Part shown: positions 41,993 through 52,644 of the stretch, in pieces
Layout: each line of letters starts with the position of its first letter
Position numbering within the stretch: the stretch's first letter is position 1
NCBI GenBank assembly: GCA_036770365.1
Contig: DAIPJH010000011.1
Location: 1 to 64,000 of the forward strand
Direction of reading: 5' to 3'
Source of the DNA: DAIPJH01 sp036770365
GTDB taxonomy: Bacteria > Pseudomonadota > Alphaproteobacteria > Rickettsiales > UBA998
DNA length: 64,000 nt
Made by a program: the position numbers and the translations under genes
Notes under the pieces: generated by a model
What the model was told of the DNA's origin: nothing
What the model saw: the letters and a program-made list of their open reading frames with translations, nothing else
Databases searched by the model: none

Positions 41993-44900
41993 TTAAAGGG
42001 CATTATTGGTATGACATGTATTAGTATCAAAGTTCGCATTAAAGCCCATATCGAGGTAATTATTCCCACAATCACCATTACCCGTTGCGCCACCACCAGC
42101 TGCTGGAGCTATGCCACCAAGAGCTTCAGGTGAAAGATTTGCAGGCATGCTGCTCTGTGAGTTCGACAACAAGGTCAGATTCACATTGGTATTACCAAAA
42201 TAATAAGGATTACCCATCGTATTTCCATAGTAAGAATAACGATCTTTAGGAAGGCTAGAATCACGCAAAATAGACAATTGATCCAAAGGAAGTACAACCG
42301 ACAAAGGAGTCACAACAGGAGTTGGGGTCGGAGCAGGAGGCACTTGACCACCTTCTTCTGGTTCTTGCGGAGTTGGCTCAGGAACAGAAGGTGTACCACC
42401 TGTTGAACCACCAGAACCGCCACCTGTTGAACCACCATCAACAGTATCACCACCACCAAGTTTTACGATAGAGATCTCGGCTGTACCAAGAGCTGTGGTT
42501 TCAATATCATCATAACGATTCACTCGAAGTGCATCATTCGCGCGAGCCGTTGGAGTCGCTCCTGTGTACGTAATATTACTATCATCTTCTGATTCCGTAC
42601 CAAGGGCAACGATGCTCAAATAGGCATCCGCATAACCACCCGTCACAGAATCACCACCGCCGACTGAATCACCGCCGCCAACAGAATCTTCCATCGCAAA
42701 AACACGCACTTGTTCTACTGAAGTAGGTTCTTCAACAACCTCTAAGCTATCAAGATAATCAGAAGTCACCGCACGTGATTCCAAAGAACCCACGCTCACT
42801 GTGCCTTGTGATGCAATGGTCAAGATAGACTGTGCCGATACGCCACCTTCTGCATTCACCTTCACATCATGAACTGTCAGTGCATTACCCGCAGAAAGGT
42901 CCGCTTGTGCCAATGAACTTGCATCACCCGTATAACCTTCATAGATTTTATACATACGATCAAGCATATCACCAAATGACAAACCATAGGTGATAGCATC
43001 CACACGAACATCACCATCAACGGTCAGATCATTTCCTGCGGCCAATGTAAGCGAAGCCTCAGGAGAACGGTCATAACTTGAAAGATCTTCAGCATACACA
43101 TCCACATCACCTGCAACATGAAGATCCTTACCTGCTTCAACCGATACAGTCGCAGCACCAACAGGAGCAAAATAATCATTGCTAACAAGGCTCATGTTGA
43201 TCCCCTGAAGATCCGCGCTACCATCAGCAACCACGGTAATAGATGCTGAACCCGCACTACCATCTACAGACAAGATACCTGTCTTGATATCACCTTCAGA
43301 AGCTTCCGTCGTTTTCAAGTCGATATTACCAGGAACAAACGCTCCACCATCAAACTCACTATCAAACTTACCCATGACAGGAACATCTGCAAACACGCCC
43401 GTACTGATATCACCCGTAGTGATACCACCCTTGCCAGCGCGCACAATAATATCACTCATCAAGCTTTCAATTTTACCGTTCACACGAACATAGTCACCCG
43501 CAAGCAAACGATAAGCCTGCGTCGTATCGGCCATATCTGTTTCGCCAATGGAACTGTCATCAACAGAAACGGCATACATATCACCCAACACATCAATGCC
43601 TGTGGTTGCACGGAAATCCGTAACATTGTCTTTGATGTATGAAATGACATCACCGACAACATCAATTTTACCATCCACTTTGTTGAAACCTTCGCTGTTG
43701 GTCGCCAAAGATTCTACATCATCATAATTAGTGATTTCTGGGGCATAAAGGCCAACAAAGCTATGCGCATAAGAACCACCTGTCGCATGAGCGCGAGTAT
43801 GATCCACAGAGAAAGCATCATCAGAGGTAACACGCACATACGCATGCGTTGTGGTATCCGCACCACCCTCAGCCACGGCCTCAACATCATCACCAATCGT
43901 GATCGCATTATTTGCCGTTATAATCGTAGTAGCTGAAACACGTACAGGGGTTACAACAGGAGGAACATCTCCTTCTCCACCTTCAACAGAATCAAAGCCT
44001 ACGGTCTTCATTGCTTCAAACGCAATACCACCACGTGCAATCGCACTCACATCTTGCGCGACATCAACCGCACCACCCGCAATTAACGAGACCCCCGCTT
44101 TAATATCACCTGAGAGTCTACCAGCTTCTACCAAAGCAGATACAGACTTCGCGCTAATCGAACCACCAGCATTCAGACTGATAAGTGCTTCGCCATCAAA
44201 GCCATGAGCTTCAAGATCACGCACCGTAATGTCACCACCATTTTTGGTCAATAAACGAATTGCACCAATACCATCGCTACCACCGGTATAAATACTACCA
44301 ACGTCAACGCCACCACTGCCCGCACGTAAGTAGACTTCACCAGAAGTTGTGCGAATTGCATCTTGTTGGCTAGAGAACGATACTGCACCGTCAGAGCCAT
44401 TAGCACGCAAAGTGATAGAACCCGTACCACCAGTCAACTCACCATCCATCAAATGATTCATGTGAACGACTTCACTTGCAAGTAATACTACATCTGTACC
44501 TGCTTGTGATTGTGCTTCAATGAACTGTTCAGAAACATTATCTGTGTTGCCATTAAACCCACCATCGTTAATGGTGATTTTCTTAGGATCAAACGTTATC
44601 GAACCATGCTCGCCTTCACTGCTAGCATCCACTGAACCCGCAAAAGTAAAATGATCCCCACTGATTTCAATCGCGCCACCTTTTGCTACGCCTTTAGCAG
44701 ACAAAGCACCATTATCATACACATGGACTTTAGCATTGCCCGTTTCGTCATTATACGCAGTCAAAGTCACACGACCGCCCTCACCTGCATCACCCGCACC
44801 ATTGGCAGAAATCTTCGCTGTAGGGTACTCAAGTTCAGAATCATGGCCCACATTCACCGAACGGGTCGCCGAAACATCGATCTCACCACCTTGCGCCCCA

Positions 44901-45886
44901 TCGGCATTCACTACCGCAGAGTACGCATTATTTTTCACTGTAACTTCTTTACCTTTAATAGAAATCTTGCCACCTTTAGCTTCAAGATCACCACGCGCAC
45001 GCACCGTCCCGCCAATAAGAGTATTGGTTTTACCACTATTGATATCAATAGCACCGATAATGATATCCCCATTTTCTTCTTTGATGGTATCAGCTTGCAC
45101 CACACCCTGCATATTGACCACTTGATCAACCACAGAAGCTGCTTGGTCTGCCGCTAAATACACATGACCACCATCAGCCAACACTTGACCTGTCGACGTC
45201 ACGTCAACTGCATCTTTACCTTTTGCTTTGCCTTCAAGTGCAAAACTCACCAAACCATCACCATACATATCTAGAGTAACTTTTTCCGCACCACCAAGGA
45301 CAACCGTACCTTTGCGCGCAGAAATCACACCGCTATTACTTACTTCAGGAGCAACGAGAGCAACCAAACCACCATCACGCGCCGTAATACTGCCACGGTT
45401 GTCAATTTTTGCGTCTGGATTACCCTTTTGAGTAAACTTCATATCACCATTTTGGAAATCTTCGTCCGATACATCAGCAGACGTAGCGATCAACCCCGCC
45501 ACATCTACGTGCGACTGCTTACCAAAAATCACCCCGTTAGGATTCACGATCGCCACACGACCATTGGCGGTCAACGTGCCATGAATCTCTGAAGCCTTAA
45601 CATCGCCCGTCACACGGTTCAACATCACTGCATCCGCAGACGGCTGAACGAATTCTACAGTCTCTGTTTTTTTAACGTCAAATGTTGTCCAGTTCACAAT
45701 ACCTTTTTGTATTGCGCCCTGATTCACCACGACATTGCCAACACCTGAGGTATTGCTAATGGTCACACCCGCCGTCACTACGTGATCAAGCACAGGGGCA
45801 GAAGCCGCTGGATTAGCGAAACCAATAACCACACCCGCAAGCACAGTTGTTGCAGTCAAACGAGAAGTAAACGCTGTAGTTTTCAT
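41993..45886 (-). CDS. TpsA: filamentous-hemagglutinin-type exoprotein
   Basis: This 1297-residue large adhesin is secreted by two-partner secretion. A Sec signal peptide (about residues 1-29) precedes the TPS domain (about 35-280) with GNVVVNQGAIQKGIVNWTTF and VAIVNPNGVIFGK (NPNG motif), which docks on TpsB. The middle is long beta-helix repeat sequence. A Pro/Gly linker (about 1160-1200) and a C-terminal region follow. The last 30 residues have two cysteines (CGNNYLDMGF ... TNTC), which resemble the disulfide anchor of HMW-type adhesins. The tpsB gene lies 147 bp upstream on the same strand. Confidence 0.9.
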   Translation of the reverse strand: MKTTAFTSRLTATTVLAGVVIGFANPAASAPVLDHVVTAGVTISNTSGVGNVVVNQGAIQKGIVNWTTFDVKKTETVEFVQPSADAVMLNRVTGDVKASEIHGTLTANGRVAIVNPNGVIFGKQSHVDVAGLIATSADVSDEDFQNGDMKFTQKGNPDAKIDNRGSITARDGGLVALVAPEVSNSGVISARKGTVVLGGAEKVTLDMYGDGLVSFALEGKAKGKDAVDVTSTGQVLADGGHVYLAADQAASVVDQVVNMQGVVQADTIKEENGDIIIGAIDINSGKTNTLIGGTVRARGDLEAKGGKISIKGKEVTVKNNAYSAVVNADGAQGGEIDVSATRSVNVGHDSELEYPTAKISANGAGDAGEGGRVTLTAYNDETGNAKVHVYDNGALSAKGVAKGGAIEISGDHFTFAGSVDASSEGEHGSITFDPKKITINDGGFNGNTDNVSEQFIEAQSQAGTDVVLLASEVVHMNHLMDGELTGGTGSITLRANGSDGAVSFSSQQDAIRTTSGEVYLRAGSGGVDVGSIYTGGSDGIGAIRLLTKNGGDITVRDLEAHGFDGEALISLNAGGSISAKSVSALVEAGRLSGDIKAGVSLIAGGAVDVAQDVSAIARGGIAFEAMKTVGFDSVEGGEGDVPPVVTPVRVSATTIITANNAITIGDDVEAVAEGGADTTTHAYVRVTSDDAFSVDHTRAHATGGSYAHSFVGLYAPEITNYDDVESLATNSEGFNKVDGKIDVVGDVISYIKDNVTDFRATTGIDVLGDMYAVSVDDSSIGETDMADTTQAYRLLAGDYVRVNGKIESLMSDIIVRAGKGGITTGDISTGVFADVPVMGKFDSEFDGGAFVPGNIDLKTTEASEGDIKTGILSVDGSAGSASITVVADGSADLQGINMSLVSNDYFAPVGAATVSVEAGKDLHVAGDVDVYAEDLSSYDRSPEASLTLAAGNDLTVDGDVRVDAITYGLSFGDMLDRMYKIYEGYTGDASSLAQADLSAGNALTVHDVKVNAEGGVSAQSILTIASQGTVSVGSLESRAVTSDYLDSLEVVEEPTSVEQVRVFAMEDSVGGGDSVGGGDSVTGGYADAYLSIVALGTESEDDSNITYTGATPTARANDALRVNRYDDIETTALGTAEISIVKLGGGDTVDGGSTGGGSGGSTGGTPSVPEPTPQEPEEGGQVPPAPTPTPVVTPLSVVLPLDQLSILRDSSLPKDRYSYYGNTMGNPYYFGNTNVNLTLLSNSQSSMPANLSPEALGGIAPAAGGGATGNGDCGNNYLDMGFNANFDTNTCHTNNAL
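42642..42688 (-). repeat. Tandem 18-bp repeat within tpsA
   Basis: The protein reads EDSVGGGDSVGGGDSVTGG, so a GGGDSV hexapeptide repeats about 2.5 times. It is a likely slippage hotspot. Confidence 0.65.
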
Positions 45887-45942
45887 AAGAAAAACCCTGT
45901 CTGTTTAATGAATGATAATAGCCTGTTCCAAAAGAGGACACA

Positions 45943-45971
45943 GTATTAACACAAATATAAATAAAATCCAA
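45943..45971 (-). promoter_or_regulatory. Predicted tpsA promoter
   Basis: On the minus strand TTGGAT (45971-45966) and TAATAC (45948-45943) are spaced by 17 nt. The start near 45936 gives a 50-nt leader with CAGGG before the ATG at 45886. So tpsA can be transcribed independently of tpsB. Confidence 0.5.
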
Positions 45972-46033
45972 TAGAAAATTAACTACTTGTTAATAATTTT
46001 GTTAAACTTTGTTATTATGCATAAAAACGCTGA

Positions 46034-47737
46034 TTAAAAACTATAAGTAAGCGTCATGAATCCACGGATATCATCACCATCCGTACCTTCCGCGGCTACA
46101 TCACGCGTTAACGGCTTTGCAATTTCAGCCGTTGCATACACGTCATACGCCAAACTCAAGCGCGCGCCCACACCCGTAGACACAAGTGACTCCGACTTCA
46201 ATTCGCTCGCCAGCGTGTCTTTATTATACACCTTACCGCCATCATAAAAGACATAAAGCTGATACAAACTACCGTAAGCCTCAGGCAACGCATCACTGAA
46301 ACGAAGCTCTGTACGTGCAGCAAACCCATGATCACCAGAGATTTCTGAAGAATCATAAGCACTGCCGAAATTCATGCCGCCCACCGTAAATTCCTCTGAA
46401 GCCAGCAGCGCATCACTTGCCACCTGCCCCGTTGCTCCCACAAACCAAGAAAAACGATCTGTCAACGGCTGCAAGCGCGTAACTTGCGCATTAATTTTAG
46501 TAAACACATTCTCACCATTAGCACGTGACAACGCATCCCCAGCCTTATTTGCACCGAGAACCTTCATGCCTTGCTCGATCTCCGCATCAACACGATTCAC
46601 CCCATCAATATTGTCCAATGTATCATACGCAACATTGGCAAATACGGCGCGAATATTATCCTCATACAATTCTGTACCAAGCGTATCTGTCGTAGCATCA
46701 CGATAACGCAAACCCGCACCCGCATAAATATTTTCCTGACGGCTACGTTTAAATGGATGCTGCACTTGCGCAGAAAACGCGATGTTTTTACCTTCCACAT
46801 CAAACGGCTCAAGCGAAGAACCGGGTTTTGAATTAGTATAAGAAGAAAGTATACGCATCACCGTACCTTCCGAACCAAACGGCTGCTGGTACGCACCCTC
46901 ATAATATTGCAACTCATCCAAATCAATTGATGTTAACACGCGACCACGAATCTGCTCAGAAAGACCCAACGCAGAATTTTCAGCCACGCTCACACCTGCT
47001 TCCCAAGGACCAAGATAGCGGCTGCCGCGATTATCAAGTGTCACATCACCTTCAATTTGTTTATAATCAAGCGTTACAGTAAGAGTCGACGCACCCTTTA
47101 CTGATGGAGAAGCACTAAGAACACCACGCGCAGTTACACCCGTCAAATCGTCCACGAGCAACAAATAACGCTCCAAATCAGAATTCTTAAGCGGCTTAGA
47201 GGCTTTAATTTTCTCCGCATAAGAGTTCAAAAGCGACTGATTTTGCTTCTCTGCACCTTGGAAAACCACATTATCAACTGAACCTTCAATCACTTCGATT
47301 ACCACCGCACCACCACTCACACGCTGAGGAGGTACAACAGCTTTAGAAAGAATATAACCCGCGTTACGATACTGCGTCGTAATCTTATTAGCAATGTCAC
47401 GCAATCCACCAAGGGTCACTTGCTTACCAATAGAATCTTTAAACAAGGCTTGCAACGCCTCCGCAGGAAATGCTGTCGCCCCCGTCACCTGTACAGAATT
47501 CAACGTAAACGCAACACCATCACCCGCGCTAGAAAGCGGAGCAGACTCTTGCTCTTTCACGACAGTTCCACGCTCAAGGGCAGGACGTGTATCCATTTGA
47601 TAGCGTTTTTCGAGGCGGCTTGGCTCAGTAGAAGCAGGAAGACTTACAGAAGGCGCAGAAAATGCTTCAGACACCATCCCCGCGGAGCTTGAAAGAAACA
47701 CAGCCGTTAGAACCTTAACCGTCGAAGAAATACGCAT
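46034..47737 (-). CDS. TpsB: FhaC/ShlB-type outer-membrane transporter
   Basis: This 567-residue outer-membrane pore exports the TpsA adhesin. After a signal peptide come a helix/linker, two POTRA domains at about residues 60-215 (FTLNSVQVTGATAFPAEALQ and GGAVVIEVIEGSVDNVVF), and a 16-stranded barrel ending GFMTLTYSF with a C-terminal Phe. The start is the ATG at 47737 with AAAAGGG before it; the longer reading begins at a GTG within this site. It is the first gene of the pair. Confidence 0.93.
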   Translation of the reverse strand: MRISSTVKVLTAVFLSSSAGMVSEAFSAPSVSLPASTEPSRLEKRYQMDTRPALERGTVVKEQESAPLSSAGDGVAFTLNSVQVTGATAFPAEALQALFKDSIGKQVTLGGLRDIANKITTQYRNAGYILSKAVVPPQRVSGGAVVIEVIEGSVDNVVFQGAEKQNQSLLNSYAEKIKASKPLKNSDLERYLLLVDDLTGVTARGVLSASPSVKGASTLTVTLDYKQIEGDVTLDNRGSRYLGPWEAGVSVAENSALGLSEQIRGRVLTSIDLDELQYYEGAYQQPFGSEGTVMRILSSYTNSKPGSSLEPFDVEGKNIAFSAQVQHPFKRSRQENIYAGAGLRYRDATTDTLGTELYEDNIRAVFANVAYDTLDNIDGVNRVDAEIEQGMKVLGANKAGDALSRANGENVFTKINAQVTRLQPLTDRFSWFVGATGQVASDALLASEEFTVGGMNFGSAYDSSEISGDHGFAARTELRFSDALPEAYGSLYQLYVFYDGGKVYNKDTLASELKSESLVSTGVGARLSLAYDVYATAEIAKPLTRDVAAEGTDGDDIRGFMTLTYSF

Positions 47738-47998
47738 ATTTATCACCCTTTTAATTATATATTATTCTATTAAATTACTCACACCGCTGTTTACTCAACT
47801 TCTGCCCATCTGTAAAGAAAAGCTTTCACAGTGAACTATACATCTTGACGAAATACCAGATATAGTATCATCTCAGAGTCATATGACATAATATAAGTCA
47901 ACCCTATGCTTATCCTGTGCTTGTGGCATACTCTTTGCAAACACAACACCTAAGGCGCAAGCACAGAAACAAAAGATGACCTCCTGAGGAGAAACTCC

Positions 47999-50260
47999 AT
48001 GGCAAATTATGATTTTAGCTCCCTGATCGGCACAAGCACTAATTTTTCCTCTTCCTCAGATACGCTTACAATCGATGGCACAGCAAGCGGTTTTCGCTTT
48101 GCCAATGATGGCAGCGGAAACCTTGTCGTCTCTGATGCATCGACTGGCTCAAGTGCAACCCTTCTTGGCATTACATTAGCCGCCATTTCGTCCAGCATTA
48201 TTACCTTTACGAGCGGGAGTATCTTTGCAGGCGATAATACCAACGACACCTCTGCGGACAGCCTTGCCCAAGAAGCCACCGAAGCCCTTGATCTTGTCGA
48301 TGCTGCGAGTATCTATTTAGACGCAGGCAATCTTATATATGGCATGGGTGATGGAGACACCATCACCGCAGGCAATGGTAATAACGTTATTTTTGGCGGT
48401 TCAGGCTACGCTGATTCCGCAGATGGCAGTGATTCCATTACCATGAACGGTACGGGCGCGACCAGCGGCAGCAATGCAATCTACGGCAATGGCGGCAACG
48501 ACACGATCATCTTTACTGACCCCACAGGCAGCGCAGCCAGCAGTACAGTCTATGGCGGACTTGGCAATGACCATGTCATTACAGGTGCAACCGCAGGCTC
48601 ACTCCTTATCTATATGGGTGCAGGTAATGACACGGTTGCGGGAACGGGCGCAGACGGCTCTATCACCGTCTATGGCGGCTCTGGTGCAGTTGATTCTACC
48701 GATGGCAATGACGTGATTACTAGCGGCATTGGTGAGGCTTTTGTCTATGGCAATGCAGGCACAGATAACATCGCCTATGATGATTTTGCCGCAGACGTGA
48801 CACAATATCTCTATGGCGGACTCGGTAACGATACACTAACGGCAGATGTCGGCGGCACAGGCTCATTAGGCAATCTCTACCTTTATGGCGGCGCAGGCGA
48901 CGACAGCATAGACAGCACCTTGCACCTTGGAGACGTCACCATCTATGGCGGAATTGGAGCAGTAGACTCTACTGATGGCGCAGACACCATCCTTGTTGGC
49001 GCAAGCAACGCGAATTATAACGCAATCATCTATGGCAATGCAGGTGCAGATACCATCACCACGAGTGCAAGCATGGCTTCGGGCGAATCTATCACTATCA
49101 ACGCAGGACTCGGCGCAGATACCATTAACATTACTGGCGCACGTTCAGCCACCAGCACCCTCAACATTAACGGTAATGACGGCAACGATATTATCAACGT
49201 TGATGATTCCTCTCTCACCGCAGATGCAGATGTTACATTCACTGGCTTTGAATCAACAGATATTTTTAACATCACCTTATCTGGTGGCACTGCCACAGAC
49301 CTAACCATCACAGGTCTTGGTTCATCTGTCACTATCACTAACGGTGCAGGTAATGGCGACTACCTCTTTACGAACTACACAGGCAATTTCAACGGCACGA
49401 ACTTCTCACTTAGTGACGATTCTATTCTACTCACCAACCTCGGCGGCAGCGCAATCGCACTCACTGGTGGCGCACATAATGACCAGATCATTTGCGGTCT
49501 TAATGGGGATTCTGCCTCTGGTGCAGCAGGAGATGACATCATTCGTGGCGGGGATGGCGCAGACAGCATCACTGCGGGAGATGGCATCGACACCGTCACC
49601 GCAGGAGCAGGTAATGACACTGTCAATGCGGGGGATGGCGGCGCAGCAGGCGGCACAGCAGACAGTTCGATCCATGGCGGCGAAGGCAGCGACAGTATCA
49701 TTGGAGGTATATACGAAGACAGCATTGATGGATCAACAGGCAATGACACCATCGTCGCGGGCGCAGCCGCAGATACTATCACAGGTGGTGAAGGTGCAGA
49801 TGTCTTTGGCTATTTGATTGCCACAACTGACACCACCGATACCAATGTCGATCTTATCAATGATGCTTTTACGGGCTACGATGCCTTTGACTTCACCGAC
49901 TTAACCAACACTGCACTGCGTGGTACAGGTGTCACCTACGCCGAAGGCACGGGTACTTCTGCCCAAACGCTTGGAACGAACGTGGGGCTTTACGTCGCCA
50001 CCAACGCCGCCGCAAGCTTTGCCGAAGCAGATATCTATACCGCCCTTAGTGGCATTGCGGACGACTTTGCCGCCAGCGACATGATCTATGTCATGATAAG
50101 TGATGGCACAGATGCACGTCTGGTCAGAATCACTGAAAGTGCGAATGTCGGTACGCTTGCTGCCGCAGACGATACAATGACCTTTGTCGCACGCCTCAGC
50201 GGAGTAAGCACCACCGACCTTACTGCCCTCAGCGAAGGCAACTTCGCAGATTTTGTCTAA
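47999..50260 (+). CDS. Large RTX-repeat exoprotein
   Basis: This 753-residue protein has no Sec signal. Three quarters of it carries GGxGxDxUx and related Ca2+-binding repeats (YGGLGNDHVI, MGAGNDTVAG, GGEGSDSIIG, GGEGADVFGY), with Asp/Gly/Thr-rich spacers. The C-terminal 130 residues (GYDAFDFTDLTN ... LSEGNFADFV) look like a bluetail-type secretion domain. It is probably a type I secretion substrate or surface-layer-like protein. The start has a strong GAGGAG. The final 3 nt overlap the convergent maoC-pta gene, so stops are shared. No transporter is near. Confidence 0.8.
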   Translation: MANYDFSSLIGTSTNFSSSSDTLTIDGTASGFRFANDGSGNLVVSDASTGSSATLLGITLAAISSSIITFTSGSIFAGDNTNDTSADSLAQEATEALDLVDAASIYLDAGNLIYGMGDGDTITAGNGNNVIFGGSGYADSADGSDSITMNGTGATSGSNAIYGNGGNDTIIFTDPTGSAASSTVYGGLGNDHVITGATAGSLLIYMGAGNDTVAGTGADGSITVYGGSGAVDSTDGNDVITSGIGEAFVYGNAGTDNIAYDDFAADVTQYLYGGLGNDTLTADVGGTGSLGNLYLYGGAGDDSIDSTLHLGDVTIYGGIGAVDSTDGADTILVGASNANYNAIIYGNAGADTITTSASMASGESITINAGLGADTINITGARSATSTLNINGNDGNDIINVDDSSLTADADVTFTGFESTDIFNITLSGGTATDLTITGLGSSVTITNGAGNGDYLFTNYTGNFNGTNFSLSDDSILLTNLGGSAIALTGGAHNDQIICGLNGDSASGAAGDDIIRGGDGADSITAGDGIDTVTAGAGNDTVNAGDGGAAGGTADSSIHGGEGSDSIIGGIYEDSIDGSTGNDTIVAGAAADTITGGEGADVFGYLIATTDTTDTNVDLINDAFTGYDAFDFTDLTNTALRGTGVTYAEGTGTSAQTLGTNVGLYVATNAAASFAEADIYTALSGIADDFAASDMIYVMISDGTDARLVRITESANVGTLAAADDTMTFVARLSGVSTTDLTALSEGNFADFV

Positions 50261-51666
50261 ATAGTATCTACACGCCTCACGGCGCGATATTGCACCAATA
50301 TCTGCACAATGGCACATGATGCTAACCGTGCCATTTCACTGTCTGAACGGCTAGTCAACACGATAGGTACACGCGCACCAAGAACAACCCCAGCCGCCTC
50401 TGCGCTTGCCAAATAAATCAACTGTTTTGCAAGCATATTTCCCGCCTCTAAATCCGGCACAACCAATATATCTGCGTCTCCTGCCACTTGCGAAATAATA
50501 TGCTTTGTCTTAGCAGCGTCTTTGGAGATCGCATTATCAAATGCCAACGGCCCATCCAAAATCCCCCCTGTAATTTGACCACGATCCGCCATTTTACACA
50601 ACGCAGCAGCCTCAATCGTTGATGGAATATTCGAGGTGACCGTCTCCACTGCGGACAAAATCGCTACCTTAGGCATCTCGATCCGTAGCGCATGACACAA
50701 ATCAATCGCATTTTGGATAATATCGCGTTTTGTCTCTAAATCAGGTGCAATATTAATGGCTGCATCCGTAATAAAAAGTGGTTTTGCATAATTAGGTACA
50801 TCCAGTGCGAATACATGACTCATCCGTCGCCCTGTACGCAACCCTAGTTCTTTATGTAGCACCGCTCTCATCAACTCATCAGTATGCAGCGAACCTTTCA
50901 TCAACGCTTCTGCCACACCGCCATGCACCAGTGCTACCGCCTGCTCTGCCGCCGCATGACTATGGGGTGTATCTACCAATTCTAGCCCTGAAATATCATA
51001 CCCCCCTTCACGTGCCGCCAGCTCTATTTTCGTTCTCGGCCCCACCAAAATAGGAATGATATGCCCTAATTTCGCCGCCTCGATTGCACCCGATAACGAT
51101 ACCGTGTCACACGGATGTACCACCGCTGTTCTCGCCGCAGGCAATCCTTTCGTACGATCCATCAATTTATGATACCGTATGCTGTGATCATGCACAGAGA
51201 CTGTTGGCAAATCGACACGCAAACGATGTACTTTCTCAGATGGCGCAATCACTAACGCCTCACCTTCAATCACAGTCTCATCACGCTGATTACTACAACG
51301 ACAGGCAAGCACTACGCGCTTCTTTTGAGGTTCTAACGATTTCACTTCCACCCGCACCGTCACAGTATCACCAAGCACCACAGGGCGCATAAATTTTAAC
51401 GACTGATCAAGATAAATCGTCCCCGCACCGGGAAGCTCTGTCCCTATCACGGCTGAAATCAACGCACCTCCCCACATCCCATGTGCAATAATCTCATGAA
51501 ACCGCGCTGATTTTGCATATTCATCATCCAAATGCGCAGGATTCACATCGCCAGACATCGCTGCAAACAACTCAATGTCCTCACGCTTCAACACGCGCAC
51601 CACCTGCGCCGCATCTCCAATTTTTAACTCATCAAAGATCTTATTCTCGATATATTCCGTCGCCAT
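50257..51666 (-). CDS. MaoC-like / phosphate acetyl(butyryl)transferase fusion
   Basis: This 469-residue fusion has an N-terminal MaoC-type hotdog domain (about residues 10-150: FAAMSGDVNPAHLDDEYA, IIAHGMWGGAL) and a C-terminal phosphotransacetylase (about 170-469: HPCDTVSLSGAIEAAKLG, ADILVVPDLEAGNML, PIVLTSRSDS). The Pta domain makes acetyl phosphate from acetyl-CoA; the MaoC part may hydrate an enoyl-CoA. Fused Pta forms with MaoC are common in alphaproteobacteria, usually next to ackA and fabI. Here fabI is 9 nt upstream, but ackA sits in the cco operon. Confidence 0.9.
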   Translation of the reverse strand: MATEYIENKIFDELKIGDAAQVVRVLKREDIELFAAMSGDVNPAHLDDEYAKSARFHEIIAHGMWGGALISAVIGTELPGAGTIYLDQSLKFMRPVVLGDTVTVRVEVKSLEPQKKRVVLACRCSNQRDETVIEGEALVIAPSEKVHRLRVDLPTVSVHDHSIRYHKLMDRTKGLPAARTAVVHPCDTVSLSGAIEAAKLGHIIPILVGPRTKIELAAREGGYDISGLELVDTPHSHAAAEQAVALVHGGVAEALMKGSLHTDELMRAVLHKELGLRTGRRMSHVFALDVPNYAKPLFITDAAINIAPDLETKRDIIQNAIDLCHALRIEMPKVAILSAVETVTSNIPSTIEAAALCKMADRGQITGGILDGPLAFDNAISKDAAKTKHIISQVAGDADILVVPDLEAGNMLAKQLIYLASAEAAGVVLGARVPIVLTSRSDSEMARLASCAIVQILVQYRAVRRVDTI

Positions 51667-51675
51667 AAATTCATC

Positions 51676-52440
51676 CTATGCTAAAATATGCAGTCCTGCA
51701 TCCACATACACCACATTCCCCGTCACTACCTTCGCGCCATCACCAAGCAACGACAAAGCAACCTCACCAATATCTTGTATTGTCACCAAACGATGCTCAG
51801 GCGCACGTTCCCGCGCAGCATCCAACATCACATCAAAATGTTCAATCCCCGATGCCGCCCGTGTCATCAACGGCCCCGACGACACCACATTCACCCGAAT
51901 CCCTTTACCACCAAGTTCCGCAGCTAAATACATCGCTGAAGACTCTAATGCAGCTTTCACAGGCCCCATAATATTATAATGCTCGACCACTTTTTCTGCG
52001 CCGTAATAACTCATAGTGACAATCGACCCCCCCTCTACCATCAATGGCTCTGCAAGGCGCGTCAGTCGCATCAAAGAATGTACCGAAACATCCATTGCCT
52101 GCGCAAACCCTGCACGCGAACAATCTACCACCCGACCATGTAAATCATCCTTGCCACAATAAGCAATCGAATGAATCAAGAAATCAAGTTTCCCCCATCG
52201 TGCGGCAATCTCCGAAAACACCTCTGCCATCTGCACATCATCTTCTACATCCAGCGGCAACAACATCTGCGCACCCACCGCCTCCGCCACTGGCGCAACA
52301 AAAGGCTTGGCTTTTTCATTCAGATAGGTCAGCGCAAGCTCTGCCCCCTCACGCGCACACACCACAGCGCAGCCAGCCGCAATCGAGTGACCATTCGCCA
52401 CCCCAACAATCAATCCACGCTTACCAGATAAGACATCCAT
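51676..52440 (-). CDS. fabI: Enoyl-[acyl-carrier-protein] reductase, FabI type
   Basis: This 254-residue short-chain dehydrogenase has an N-terminal GLIVGVANGHSIAAGCA cofactor loop and the FabI-type catalytic Tyr and Lys in HYNIMGPVKAAL (Tyr-x6-Lys). It reduces enoyl-ACP in fatty acid synthesis with NADH. Adjacent MaoC-Pta suggests a role in acyl-CoA or polyhydroxyalkanoate-type metabolism, as in rhizobial clusters (inference). I take the ATG at 52440 with TTGGAG; the GTG at 52446 adds two codons. Confidence 0.9.
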   Translation of the reverse strand: MDVLSGKRGLIVGVANGHSIAAGCAVVCAREGAELALTYLNEKAKPFVAPVAEAVGAQMLLPLDVEDDVQMAEVFSEIAARWGKLDFLIHSIAYCGKDDLHGRVVDCSRAGFAQAMDVSVHSLMRLTRLAEPLMVEGGSIVTMSYYGAEKVVEHYNIMGPVKAALESSAMYLAAELGGKGIRVNVVSSGPLMTRAASGIEHFDVMLDAARERAPEHRLVTIQDIGEVALSLLGDGAKVVTGNVVYVDAGLHILA

Positions 52441-52559
52441 AACCACTCCAATTTCAATGGGAGATTATAGAGAAATCTATTTAATTAGCCATGATATAAG
52501 TCAAAATAGTCTAACATCCCACCAGATCATATCAATATAATCCATTTGGACAGCATCGG

Positions 52560-52594
52560 AGGCGACTGGATAGTAATCTATCAAGAAACCGCCT
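52560..52594. other. Hairpin between tRNA-Glu and fabI
   Basis: AGGCGACTGGATAG pairs with CTATCAAGAAACCGCCT around TAAT, a bulged stem. No T-run follows on either strand, so it is not a standard terminator; it could be a tRNA 3' trailer fold. Confidence 0.35.
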
Positions 52595-52644
52595 AAAAAA
52601 TCTAGTGTTTTTGGATTGCTCCCAACGCACTTGTGGCGTGTAAA

